34,282 nt of DNA from Candidatus Rokuibacteriota bacterium (GCA_003220475.1 QHSO01000111.1:1-34282); one strand, 5' to 3'; shown: positions 17,939 through 26,463, numbered from the stretch's first letter. Notes: generated from the letters alone by a model not told the origin. Numbers and translations are program-made.

Positions 17939-17959
17939 CGCCCCGGCCAAGCCGGGGCG
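17939..17959 (+). terminator. Second intergenic hairpin before the binding-protein gene
   Basis: A 9-bp perfect stem (CGCCCCGGC at 17939-17947 with GCCGGGGCG at 17951-17959) with the 3-nt loop CAA. It lies 43 nt before the next start codon, so it could also be a 5' leader structure or a palindromic intergenic element. Confidence 0.45.
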
Positions 17960-18002
17960 CTCCTCGGTTACGCGTTACACTCTGGTCCCTCAAGGAGGGG
18001 TC

Positions 18003-19227
18003 ATGGACAGGCGACTCTCTGAGCTGGCTGATCAGCTCGCGGCGGGCGTCATTGCGCGTCGCGAGTTCTTGCGTCGCGCCGCCGTCGTCACCGGCGGCAC
18101 CGCCGCCGGGTTGCACGTGCTGCGTCGCATGGCGTCCGCGCAGAGCGGACCGAAGCTGCGGGTGTGGCTCTTCAAGTCGTACGTGACCGCCGGCAACGAG
18201 ATCCTGGCGCGGCACGTCGAGACCTGGGCGAAAGAGCGCAAGGTCCAGCTCGAGATCGACTGGGCGACGTTCGGCGATCGCGAACAAAAGTTCGTCTGCC
18301 GATCGCGTGATGCAGCTCAACGGCCAGTACTTCGGCGTCGCGCGCCAGGCGTTCGGCGCCGGCCTGCACATCCGCAAGGACCTTCTCGCCGAGAAGGGTC
18401 TCAAGCTGCCGAAGGTCTACGATCCCGACGTGATCGACGTCGCCAAGAAGTGCCAGGACCCGTCGAAGGATCTCTGGGGCTTCGGGCAGACGCTCAACCG
18501 CTGCGACGACGGCAACGGCTTCATGCAGAACATCCTCTGGGATTACGGCGGCAGCGCCTGGGACAAGGACGGCAAGCCCGCGCTGGCGACGACGTTTCTC
18601 AAGGAGAACACGGTCGCGCTGCAGTTCGCCGTCGACACGATCCAGAAACACAAGATCCAGCCGCCCGGCGTCATGGCATGGACGGATCCGAGCAACAACG
18701 AGGCGTACATGGCGGGCAAGCTGGTGAGCACCAACAACGGCGCGAGCCTCTACTACGCCATGGTCTCGAAGAAACACGCGCTGGCCGACAAGACGCAAGT
18801 GGTCCTCACGCCGGGCGGTCCCGCCGGCTCCTTCATATTCTCCGGCACCTACAACTGGGGCATCTTCAAGGCCAGCAAGCACGCGGATCTCTGCGAAGAC
18901 CTCGTGCGCTGGGTGGAGGACGAAAAGCGATTCGAGGAATACATGAAGTCGTCGATCGGCCAGGCCGGCGCGGTATACAAGGCGCGCGCCGAGCATCCGT
19001 ACTGGAAGACCGATCCGAACTTCGAGGGCATGCTGCAGAACATCCTGCGCTCGGTGTGGCCCGGCTATCCCGGGCCGATCACGCCGGCGGCGATCGAGGT
19101 GCAGGCGCAGTACATCCTCTGCGACATGGCGGGGCGCGTCGTCGTCGGCGGCCTCTCGCCCGAGGCCGCGCTGAAGGAAGCCCATAAGCGGATCGAAGAC
19201 GTGTATCGCATCCGCAGCCGGGCCTGA
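18003..19227 (+). pseudogene. Broken family-1 (carbohydrate-type) ABC substrate-binding protein
   Basis: The ATG at 18003 has the strong site AAGGAGGGG. The N-terminus carries a twin-arginine signal (ARREFLRRAAVVTGG), then KLRVWLFKSYVTAGNEILARHVETW as in family-1 extracellular binding proteins. After WATFGDREQKFV (about 18296) the frame shifts. The rest (ADRVMQLNGQYFGVARQAF to VYRIRSRA, ending 19227) is in another frame. A block of about 40-50 residues expected between these points, including the first hinge region, is missing. I read this as an out-of-frame internal deletion or an assembly gap, not programmed frameshifting. The intact protein would capture a sugar, polyol or similar ligand for the two permeases downstream. 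Confidence 0.8.
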
Positions 19228-19239
19228 GAGGCGACGCGC

Positions 19240-20187
19240 GTGGCGGTCGGAGCAGCACAGGTCGGCGCGAAGGCCGGGCTGAACGGTCGCGTCCGCGGCG
19301 GGCTCAAGCGTGTGCTCGGGCCCGACCATCGCATGGGCTACCTGTTCGTCACGCCGATCTTCTTCTTCGTCCTCTCGTTGGTGGGCTATCCGTTTTGCTA
19401 CGCGATCTATCTGTCGATGACCCACAAGCTCGTGGGTCTGCCGCCGGTCTTCGTCGGGTTCGAGAACTACGTGCGGCTGACGTGGGACGGGTTCTTCCAG
19501 CGCGCGGTCGTCAACTCGTTCATCTTCACGTTCGGCTCGGTGGGCTTCAAGCTCGTGCTGGGCGTGGTGATGGCGCTGGTGCTGATGTCGCCCATCCGCT
19601 GGCGCTCGTTCTGGACGGGCGTGCTGCTCATTCCGTGGGTGGCGCCGACGGTCGTCTCGGCGCTGAACTTCCTGTGGATCTTCGACGGCAGTCTCGGCGT
19701 GCTGAACTACCTGCTGGTGCGCGTGTTCCACGTGCTGCCGCAGGGGATCGGGTGGCTGTCGGAGCCCGGGACGGCCATGGCCTCGGTCGTCGCCGTCAAC
19801 ATCTGGCGCGGCTTTCCGTTCTTCGGCATCTCCTTTCTCGCCGCGATGAAGGCCATCCCGGCCGAGCTCTACGAGGCGGCCGCGGTGGACGGCGCGACGA
19901 CGCTGCAGCGCTTTCGCCACGTGACGCTGCCCGGCATCCGCAACATCATGATCATCGTGGTGCTGCTCTCCACGATCTGGACCTTCAACGATTTCCAGAT
20001 CGTCTACATCCTCACCAAGGGCGGCCCGGGCGGCACGACGATGGTGATGCCGGTGCTCACGTACGAAACGGCGTTCGGCGCCCAGCGTCTCGGCGAGGCC
20101 ATCGCGGTGGCCCTCTACCTGCTGCCCGTGCTCGCGGTGACGATCATGGTCCTCGCGCGCTACATGCGACGGGGGCGCAAGCGATGA
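19240..20187 (+). CDS. Carbohydrate-type ABC transporter permease (MalF/UgpA-like)
   Basis: 315 residues with six predicted membrane segments, beginning after about 32 cytoplasmic residues (GYLFVTPIFFFVLSLVGYPFCYAIY). The EAA loop that docks the ATPase is at about 212-232 (EAAAVDGATTLQRFRHVTLPGI). VGFENYVRLTWDGFFQRAVVNSFIFT is the usual periplasmic-to-membrane transition of MalF/UgpA-type subunits. GTG start at 19240, 12 nt after the broken binding protein gene; its stop overlaps the next start as ATGA. Confidence 0.9.
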   Translation: MAVGAAQVGAKAGLNGRVRGGLKRVLGPDHRMGYLFVTPIFFFVLSLVGYPFCYAIYLSMTHKLVGLPPVFVGFENYVRLTWDGFFQRAVVNSFIFTFGSVGFKLVLGVVMALVLMSPIRWRSFWTGVLLIPWVAPTVVSALNFLWIFDGSLGVLNYLLVRVFHVLPQGIGWLSEPGTAMASVVAVNIWRGFPFFGISFLAAMKAIPAELYEAAAVDGATTLQRFRHVTLPGIRNIMIIVVLLSTIWTFNDFQIVYILTKGGPGGTTMVMPVLTYETAFGAQRLGEAIAVALYLLPVLAVTIMVLARYMRRGRKR

Positions 20188-21017
20188 GCCTGACGAGCCG
20201 TACGCAGACGACGTTGGCCTACGCGGTGCTGGTGACGCTCGCCGTCCTCGTGCTGTTTCCGTTCTACTGGATGACGATCACGTCGTTCAAGAGTGAAGAC
20301 CAGATGCGCAGCCTGCTGTCGATGTTCTGGCCACGGCCGATCGTGATCGAGAATTACGGCCAGCTGCTGTCCAAGACGGACTTCGTCGCGTGGTACGGCA
20401 ACAGCGCCACCGTCGCGATCTGCAGCACGCTCCTGGCCACCGCGGTCGGCACCATCGGCGCGTACGCGCTCGCGCGCCTGCGCTTCCTCGGCCGCGGCTT
20501 CCTGGCCAGCGCCACGCTCATCACCTATCTCGTGCCGCCGTCGATCCTGTTCATTCCGCTCTACGCCCAGATGCGCAACCTCGGTCTCGCCAACAGCCTG
20601 GCCGGCCTCATCGCGGCCTACCCGTCGTTCACGGTGCCGTTCGTCACGTGGCTCCTCATGGGCTACTTCGAGTCGATTCCCGAGGAGCTCGAGGAGGCGG
20701 CGATGATCGACGGCGCCACGCGCTTCGGCGCCTTCGCGCGCGTCGTGCTGCCGCTGGCCGCGCCGGGCGTGCTGGCCGCCGCGCTCTATGCGTTCACGCA
20801 GGCCTGGAACGAGTTCCTCTATGCCCTCGTGTTCATCACCGACGGACGCCTGCGCACGCTGCCCGTCGGTCTCGCGAGCTTCATCACCGGCGACGTCTAC
20901 GGCTGGGGCTATCTGATGGCCGGCGCCGTGCTCACGACGCTGCCCGTCATCGCCGCCTACATCTATCTGCAGAAATACATGGTCGAGGGCCTGACCGCGG
21001 GTGGGGTGAAGGGATGA
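20184..21017 (+). CDS. Carbohydrate-type ABC transporter permease (MalG/UgpE-like)
   Basis: 277 residues, six membrane segments. The N-terminal LVLFPFYWMTITSFKS and the EAA loop EELEEAAMIDGATRFGAF followed by VVLPLAAPG are typical of the second permease subunit; QAWNEFLYALVFI and the C-terminal QKYMVEGLTAGGVKG complete the family pattern. It is translationally coupled to the first permease (ATGA) and to the next gene (ATGA). No ATP-binding subunit is encoded in this operon, so a shared MalK/UgpC-type ATPase elsewhere would be needed. Confidence 0.92.
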   Translation: MSLTSRTQTTLAYAVLVTLAVLVLFPFYWMTITSFKSEDQMRSLLSMFWPRPIVIENYGQLLSKTDFVAWYGNSATVAICSTLLATAVGTIGAYALARLRFLGRGFLASATLITYLVPPSILFIPLYAQMRNLGLANSLAGLIAAYPSFTVPFVTWLLMGYFESIPEELEEAAMIDGATRFGAFARVVLPLAAPGVLAAALYAFTQAWNEFLYALVFITDGRLRTLPVGLASFITGDVYGWGYLMAGAVLTTLPVIAAYIYLQKYMVEGLTAGGVKG

Positions 21018-22042
21018 TCCGCGTCGCGCTCGTCGTGCTCACGCTCGTGGCGCCGGCGGCCGCGTACGCGGAGATGCGGCTGCCGGCGGGTTTCACCGCC
21101 GAGGTGTACGTGACCGGCCGGGGCGAGGCGCCCGATGGACGCGCGGCCATCGGCATTCCGTCCACGACGTCGCTCGCGTTCGACGCCGCCGGCGCGCTGT
21201 ACGCGACGCGGACGGGACGCCGCTACCGCGGCGGTGAGATCGAGGACCTCTGGCCAGTCTTGCGCTTCCCGCCCGGCGGCGCGCGAGTCGGCGGCGACGT
21301 CTCCCGCTATTTCTATGGACCGCCGCTGCTCAACGCGCAGCTCGGCGCCGCGCGCGGGCAGGAGCTGCTGCTGACGACGTTCGACCGCGATCGCGGCCTG
21401 GGCGTTCTGTACCGCGTGCTCGACGGCCGCGCCGAGCTGCTCGCCGGCGGGACGCCGCCGCCGGGCGAGCCGCCGCTGTTCAAACAGCCCGAGGGCGTCG
21501 CGATCGACGGTGCGGGCAACGTCTACGTGGCCGATCGCCAGCGCGGCGCCGTCGTCAAGCTCGATCCCACCGGGCGTGTCCTCGACGCGCGCTGGCTCGT
21601 CGTCGCTCGCCCGCGGCTGGTGGCCGCGCGCGGCGAGCGCGTGTGGGTCGCCGCCGACGGCGACACCGAGGCGCCGTGGATGAACGGCGCCGGCGAGCTG
21701 TGGACGATCCGCGGTGACGAGCGACGCGTCGCGCTGAGCGGGCCGGTCGTCGCCGGCATGGACGTGGGCGCCGGCGGGCGGCTCTTCGTCGCCGATCGCC
21801 ACAACACACGGATCCTCGCGCTGGCCGCCGATGGCGGGACGATCGAGGTCGCGACGTTCACCGACGGCGACGCGCCACGCACGCTCGCCTGGGCGCCGAC
21901 GACGGACGCGACCCGCCGCGCGGGCATCGCGGGCGACCTCTTCGTGGTCGTCACGCGTCGCGGCACGTGGTCGCTCAACGAGATCGTGCGTATCTCCGGC
22001 CCGTTCGACGAGCTGATGCGGACGGGCTCACCCGCGCGCTGA
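21014..22042 (+). CDS. Secreted NHL/SMP-30-like beta-propeller protein
   Basis: 342 residues with a short Sec signal peptide (MIRVALVVLTLVAPAAAYAE, cleavage near residue 19). Repeated propeller-blade motifs follow: TSLAFDAAGALYATRTG, EGVAIDGAGNVYVADRQRGAVVKLDPTGRV, AGMDVGAGGRLFVADRHNTRIL and a final GDLFVVVTRRG. Such six- or five-bladed propellers are lactonases, dehydrogenases or binding proteins, and no catalytic residues can be assigned here. Its ATG overlaps the permease stop, so it is the last gene of the transporter operon. A periplasmic role in processing the imported substrate is an inference. Confidence 0.75.
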   Translation: MIRVALVVLTLVAPAAAYAEMRLPAGFTAEVYVTGRGEAPDGRAAIGIPSTTSLAFDAAGALYATRTGRRYRGGEIEDLWPVLRFPPGGARVGGDVSRYFYGPPLLNAQLGAARGQELLLTTFDRDRGLGVLYRVLDGRAELLAGGTPPPGEPPLFKQPEGVAIDGAGNVYVADRQRGAVVKLDPTGRVLDARWLVVARPRLVAARGERVWVAADGDTEAPWMNGAGELWTIRGDERRVALSGPVVAGMDVGAGGRLFVADRHNTRILALAADGGTIEVATFTDGDAPRTLAWAPTTDATRRAGIAGDLFVVVTRRGTWSLNEIVRISGPFDELMRTGSPAR

Positions 22043-22107
22043 GGGGAATGTTTCGAAGCGGAGCGATCGGGCGGCGGCGCCGTGCGGCGCCGCCGCCCGT
22101 TCGGGGC

Positions 22108-22188
22108 TCAGCGCCCGACGCCGAGCAGGAACAGCAGGACGATCAGGCTGAGCGGAACGCCGAGGAGCCAGAGCAGAACGAGCGCCAT
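22108..22188 (-). CDS. 26-residue single-pass membrane protein
   Basis: A very short gene below usual length cut-offs. It reads MALVLLWLLGVPLSLIVLLF then LLGVGR and stop: essentially one hydrophobic helix with a central Pro. GGAGG lies eight bases before the ATG. It begins 14 nt after the stop of the membrane protein gene at 22203-22781, so the two form a unit. Its function is unknown; small hydrophobic proteins of this kind often stabilise or regulate a larger membrane partner. Confidence 0.6.
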   Translation of the reverse strand: MALVLLWLLGVPLSLIVLLFLLGVGR

Positions 22189-22202
22189 AGTGGTTTCCTC
22201 CC

Positions 22203-22781
22203 TTACGCCACGCGACGCGGGCGCTCGACGTCGAGCGTCCGGCGACGGTAATAAGTCACGCTCATCGGTTCGCCCGAGGCCATCCAACTGCCGAGGACGG
22301 ACCCAACGAGACCGAGCAGCAGCGCGGCAACGGTCACCAGCGCTGTGTTTCGGAACGCCCGCGCCGCCTCAGGCTCGACGGGCGGAACAGTGGTGAGCCA
22401 CGCCGGCGAGCCGCCGAGCGCGCCGTACCAGCCGCCCCAGTGCGACATCGCCCCGAACGTGGCGAGCACGAGAAGCATCGGGATCGCGAGCAGCCACACG
22501 ACGCCGCCATGCAGCATCGCCGGCTCGGCCCGGCGCAGCCCCGCGATACGCGCGGCGATCCAGCCGCCGACGACGAACGCGAAGAAGGCGCCGCAGATGT
22601 TGAAGATGGCCGTGATGAACCGCACGTTCTTCCAGGTGGTGAAGCGTGGAGCCGTCAGTTCGTGCGCGCCGACCGCGAAGCCGATGAGACCGATGATGAG
22701 ACCGACGGCGATCGCGGCGAGCGCTCCGACCCAGACCGCGCTCCAGATCGGCCAGGGCCGCCAAGTATCGTACTCAGCCAT
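22203..22781 (-). CDS. Four-helix membrane protein of unknown function
   Basis: 192 residues. Hydrophobic segments lie at about 14-36 (VWVGALAAIAVGLIIGLIGF), 55-76 (AIFNICGAFFAFVVGGWIAA), 92-110 (GVVWLLAIPMLLVLATFGAM) and 146-168 (TALVTVAALLLGLVGSVLGSW). I do not recognise the family with confidence; the pattern resembles small YrzE/TIGR04086-type membrane proteins. GGAGGG precedes the ATG. Cytoplasmic ends are Arg-rich (YYRRRTLDVERPRR). It is divergent from the propionyl-CoA synthetase gene and followed by the 26-residue gene. Confidence 0.75.
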   Translation of the reverse strand: MAEYDTWRPWPIWSAVWVGALAAIAVGLIIGLIGFAVGAHELTAPRFTTWKNVRFITAIFNICGAFFAFVVGGWIAARIAGLRRAEPAMLHGGVVWLLAIPMLLVLATFGAMSHWGGWYGALGGSPAWLTTVPPVEPEAARAFRNTALVTVAALLLGLVGSVLGSWMASGEPMSVTYYRRRTLDVERPRRVA

Positions 22782-22881
22782 AGAAGTCCCTCCTGCCGTG
22801 CGTGAAACTGCATCGAGCGTGCCGATGACTGAGCAGGCGTTTGATTTGCCGTGGGACTTCGCCTACTTTGGGCGGCACCCT

Positions 22882-24786
22882 ATGAAAAGCATTTACGAGG
22901 AGACGTACCGCCGGTCCCTGGTCGATCCCGCCGGCTTCTGGGCCGGGGCGGCCGAGGACCTGTACTGGGATCGCCGCTGGGATCGTGTCTTCGACGACCG
23001 CCGACCACCGTTCTATCGGTGGTTCACCGGCGGCCGGCTCAACACCTGCTACAACGCGCTCGACCTGCACATCGACCGCGGCCGCGGCAAGCAGCGCGCG
23101 CTCGTCTACGACAGTCCGGTCACGAACACCGTGAGCGTGTTCACCTACGCCGAGCTGCGCGATGTCGTCGCACGGGTCGCGGGCGCGCTCCGCCGCCAGG
23201 GCGTCGCGCAGGGCGACCGCGTGATCATCTACATGCCGATGGTGCCCGAAGCGGTCATGGCCATGCTGGCCTGCGCGCGCATCGGGGCCATCCACTCCGT
23301 CGTGTTCGGCGGCTTCGCCGCCAACGAGCTGGCCAAGCGCATCGACGATGCACGACCCAAGCTGATCGTCTCCGCGTCGTGCGGGATCGAGCCCGGCCGG
23401 GTCGTCGCGTACAAGCCGCTGCTCGACGGGGCGATCGACCTCTCGCGCCACAAGCCCGAGCGCTGTGTGATCCTGCAGCGCCCTCAGGCGGCGGCGCCGC
23501 TCGTGAAGGGCCGCGACCTCGAGTGGGGCGATTTCATGGCGGGCGCCCCCGCCGTCGAGTGCGTGCCCGTCGAGGCGACCGATCCGCTCTACATCCTCTA
23601 TACGTCGGGAACGACCGGCATCCCGAAAGGCGTCGTGCGCGACAACGGCGGCCACGCCGTCGCGCTCAAGTGGTCGATGACGGGCGTTTACGGCATGGGC
23701 GCGGGCGACACGTTCTGGGCGGCGTCCGACATCGGTTGGGTGGTCGGCCACAGCTACATCGTCTATGCGCCGCTGCTCGCCGGCTGCACGACGATCCTGT
23801 ACGAGGGCAAGCCCGTCGGCACGCCCGATCCCGGCGCGTTCTGGCGCCTCATCGCCCAGCACGGCGTGAACGCGCTCTTCACGGCGCCCACGGCCTTCCG
23901 TGCGATCAAGAAGGAGGATCCCGAGGGCGCGTACATGCGGAAGCATGACCTGCGCAACTTCCGCACGCTGTTTCTGGCCGGCGAGCGCTGCGATCCCGAC
24001 ACGCTCCTGTGGGCGCGCGAGCGGCTGCAGGTGCCGGTGATCGATCACTGGTGGCAGACCGAGACCGGCTGGCCCATCGCGGCCAACTGCGTGGGCCTCG
24101 GCATGCTGCCGGTGAAGCCGGGCTCGCCGACGAAGTCCGTGCCCGGCTACGACGTGCGCGTGCTCGACGAGGACAACCGCGAGGTCGCGCCGACCACGAT
24201 CGGCTCGATCGCGATCCGACTGCCCCTGCCGCCGGGCTGCCTGCCGACGCTCTGGAACAACGACGCGGGCTACGAGTCGTCATACCTCAGCAAGCACCCG
24301 GGTTTCTATCTGACCGGCGATGCCGGTTATCGCGACGAGGACGGCTACATGTACATCATGAGTCGCATCGACGACATCATCAACGTCGCCGGCCACCGGC
24401 TCTCCACCGGAGCGATGGAAGAAGTGCTCGCGGCGCACCCGGACGTGGCGGAGTGCGCGGTCGTCGGCGTCGCCGACGAGATCAAGGGCGAGGTGCCCGT
24501 GGGCTTCGTGGTCACCAAGGCCGGCGTCACGCGCGGCGAGGCGGAGATCGTGCGCGAGCTGGTCGAAAAGGTCCGCGCCACCATCGGCCCCGTCGCGGCC
24601 TTCAAGACGGCGGCCGTGGTCAAGCGGCTGCCGAAGACCCGCTCCGGCAAAATCCTGAGAGCCACCATGAAGAAGATCGCCGAGGGAACGGAGTACACGC
24701 TGCCCGCGACGATCGACGATCCGGCGATCCTGACCGAGATCACGGAGTCGCTGAAAACCCTCGGCTACCCGCGGAGGTCGCCATGA
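22882..24786 (+). CDS. prpE: Propionyl-CoA synthetase (acetyl-CoA synthetase-like)
   Basis: 634 residues, close to the 628 of E. coli PrpE and alignable throughout. It makes propionyl-CoA (or another short acyl-CoA) from the acid, ATP and CoA through an acyl-adenylate. The adenylation core YTSGTTGIPKG is at residues 240-250. ACARIGAIHSVVFGGFA, SDIGWVVGHSYIVYAPLLAG and WQTETGWPI match PrpE/Acs, and the catalytic, acetylatable lysine is Lys590 (TRSGKIL). I chose ATG 22882 because MKSIYEETYRRSLVDPAGFW starts like PrpE; ATG 22825 would add 19 residues. Acetyl-CoA synthetase with relaxed specificity is the main alternative. It overlaps the next gene as ATGA. Confidence 0.9.
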   Translation: MKSIYEETYRRSLVDPAGFWAGAAEDLYWDRRWDRVFDDRRPPFYRWFTGGRLNTCYNALDLHIDRGRGKQRALVYDSPVTNTVSVFTYAELRDVVARVAGALRRQGVAQGDRVIIYMPMVPEAVMAMLACARIGAIHSVVFGGFAANELAKRIDDARPKLIVSASCGIEPGRVVAYKPLLDGAIDLSRHKPERCVILQRPQAAAPLVKGRDLEWGDFMAGAPAVECVPVEATDPLYILYTSGTTGIPKGVVRDNGGHAVALKWSMTGVYGMGAGDTFWAASDIGWVVGHSYIVYAPLLAGCTTILYEGKPVGTPDPGAFWRLIAQHGVNALFTAPTAFRAIKKEDPEGAYMRKHDLRNFRTLFLAGERCDPDTLLWARERLQVPVIDHWWQTETGWPIAANCVGLGMLPVKPGSPTKSVPGYDVRVLDEDNREVAPTTIGSIAIRLPLPPGCLPTLWNNDAGYESSYLSKHPGFYLTGDAGYRDEDGYMYIMSRIDDIINVAGHRLSTGAMEEVLAAHPDVAECAVVGVADEIKGEVPVGFVVTKAGVTRGEAEIVRELVEKVRATIGPVAAFKTAAVVKRLPKTRSGKILRATMKKIAEGTEYTLPATIDDPAILTEITESLKTLGYPRRSP

Positions 24787-25793
24787 AGTTCCCGCTCGCC
24801 GTCTCCACGCCCGAGCAGCTCGCCCTCGATCCGACCGCGCTCGAGCGGCTGCTGGAGCTCGTGACTCGTCACATCGCGGAGGGCCGCTATCCGGGCGCGC
24901 AGCTCGCCATCGCACGCCACGGCAAGCTGGCGCTGACGCGGACGTTCGGCGACGCGCGCCTGGATCCCACGCGCGTGACGGCCACGGATGACACGCTGTG
25001 GCTGCTCTATTCGAACACCAAGGTGCTCACCGCATGCGCGGTGTGGCTGCTCGCCGACCGCGGCGCGCTGTCGTTCACCGACACGGTGGCCGCGCACCTG
25101 CCGGGCTTCGAGGCCAACGGCAAGGGCGAGATCACGATCATCCAGCTGCTCACGCACCAGGCCGGCTGCCCCAACGCCGACATGCCGGCGCAGGCCTGGG
25201 ATGATCACGAGCTACTCCGCAAGACCGTCATCCGCGAGGAGATCATCGCGCCGCTCGCCCTCGGCGACGACGTGTTCGTCGGGCTGCCCGACGCGCAGCA
25301 CGATCGCTCGGTCGACATGCATGAGCCGGGCCCCGACGGGCGCCCGATCAAGCGCGCGGACGAGACCACCGCGGCGTTTCGTCGTGCGGGGACGCCGGGC
25401 GGCGGCGGCTATGCGACGGCGCGCGGGATGGCCGCCTTCTACCAGATGCTGCTCAACCGCGGCACGCTCGCTGGCCGGCGACTGCTGTCGCCGCGCACCA
25501 TCGCGTACGTACTTCGCAACTACACGGGTGATCGGATCGACGGCTACATGGGCATGCCCATGCATCGCGGGCTCGGTCCGCACCTGCGCGGCACGACCGA
25601 TACCATTCGCGGCCTCGGCTCGCTGGCCTCGCCGCGCGCGTTCGGCCACGGCGGCGTCGGCTCGTCGTACTGCTGGGCCGATCCGGACTCTGGCGTGTCC
25701 TTCGCGTACATCACCAACAATCGCGTGCCCGATCCGTGGCACAGTCAGCGGATGGACCGCGTCAGCAACGCGATGCACGCCGCGATCGACTGA
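24783..25793 (+). CDS. Serine hydrolase (beta-lactamase/esterase class C fold) with internal gap
   Basis: 336 residues. The nucleophile motif SxxK is Ser77-Asn-Thr-Lys80 (LLYSNTKVLTA), TIIQLLTHQAG follows as in class C esterases, and the third motif is HGG (FGHGGVGSSYCW) in place of KTG. The second catalytic motif (YxN/YxS) is not found. Between HELLRKTV and IREEIIAPLALGDDVF (near residue 149) homologues have about 45 residues containing that Tyr. The gap is in frame, so the ORF remains open but the enzyme is probably inactive if the sequence is right. There is no signal peptide, so it would be cytoplasmic. Coupled to the synthetase by ATGA. Confidence 0.8.
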   Translation: MKFPLAVSTPEQLALDPTALERLLELVTRHIAEGRYPGAQLAIARHGKLALTRTFGDARLDPTRVTATDDTLWLLYSNTKVLTACAVWLLADRGALSFTDTVAAHLPGFEANGKGEITIIQLLTHQAGCPNADMPAQAWDDHELLRKTVIREEIIAPLALGDDVFVGLPDAQHDRSVDMHEPGPDGRPIKRADETTAAFRRAGTPGGGGYATARGMAAFYQMLLNRGTLAGRRLLSPRTIAYVLRNYTGDRIDGYMGMPMHRGLGPHLRGTTDTIRGLGSLASPRAFGHGGVGSSYCWADPDSGVSFAYITNNRVPDPWHSQRMDRVSNAMHAAID

Positions 25794-25804
25794 GAGGAGA
25801 GCCG

Positions 25805-26428
25805 ATGTTCCGTGACGTCGTGACCACCGAGACCGACCTCCGCGCGCTGCTCGGCAGCCCGAGCGAGGTCGCGCTGAAGAAGCAGATCACGCGCCTGGAC
25901 GAGCACTGCCGCGCGTTCATCGCGCACGCACCGTTCATGCTGCTGGCAACCTCCGACGCTGCGGGACGCTGCGACGTGTCGCCGAAGGGCGATCCCGCGG
26001 GATTCGTCTGCGTGCTGGACGACACGCACCTCGTGATTCCGGATCGACCCGGCAACAAACGGCTCGACGGCATGCGGAACATCCTGGCCAATCCGCACGT
26101 CGGGCTGCTGTTCCTCGTGCCGGCCCGTGGCGAGACGCTGCGGGTGAATGGTCGCGCGTGCATCACGCGCGACGCCGACCTGCTCGCCACGATGGCGGTC
26201 GGGGGCAAGGTCCCCAGTCTCGCGATCGGTGTCGAAGTGGAGGAGGTCTTCCTGCACTGCGCAAAGGCGTTCAAGCGCTCGGGCCTCTGGGAGCCCGCAC
26301 GCTGGCCCGACATCGGCCGGCTCGTGACGTCGGCGAAGATCTTCCACGATCAGGTGCGGATCCCGGGCATGAGCGTCGAGGACTACGAGCGCCGGCTCGC
26401 CACCGGCTATCAGACGGGACTCTACTAA
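25805..26428 (+). CDS. PPOX-class FMN-dependent flavoprotein (MSMEG_1061-like)
   Basis: 207 residues of the pyridoxamine 5'-phosphate oxidase-like split-barrel fold. APFMLLATSDAAGRCDVSPKGDPAGF, LVIPDRPGNKRLDGMRNILANPHVGLLFLVP and ETLRVNGRACITRD are characteristic of the MSMEG_1061-type subfamily, as I recall it. These proteins bind FMN (some bind F420) and reduce small molecules; substrates are mostly unknown. GAGGAG precedes the ATG by a few bases, and the gene lies 11 nt after the serine hydrolase, so it probably belongs to the same operon. Confidence 0.85.
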   Translation: MFRDVVTTETDLRALLGSPSEVALKKQITRLDEHCRAFIAHAPFMLLATSDAAGRCDVSPKGDPAGFVCVLDDTHLVIPDRPGNKRLDGMRNILANPHVGLLFLVPARGETLRVNGRACITRDADLLATMAVGGKVPSLAIGVEVEEVFLHCAKAFKRSGLWEPARWPDIGRLVTSAKIFHDQVRIPGMSVEDYERRLATGYQTGLY

Positions 26429-26444
26429 TGCGTCTCGCCCCCGA

Positions 26445-26463
26445 GCGCCGGCGTTGCCGGCGC
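26445..26463 (+). repeat. Perfect palindrome between flavoprotein and hyuA-like gene
   Basis: An 8-bp perfect stem (GCGCCGGC at 26445-26452 with GCCGGCGC at 26456-26463) and a GTT loop, 16 nt after the flavoprotein stop. First of a tandem hairpin pair; it may act as a transcript-end structure. Confidence 0.5.

Noticed and set aside
18172-19920. Long minus-strand frame across the binding protein and first permease
   Set aside because: Antisense shadow; no family motifs, Arg/Asp/His-rich composition, and the plus strand encodes recognisable transporter subunits.
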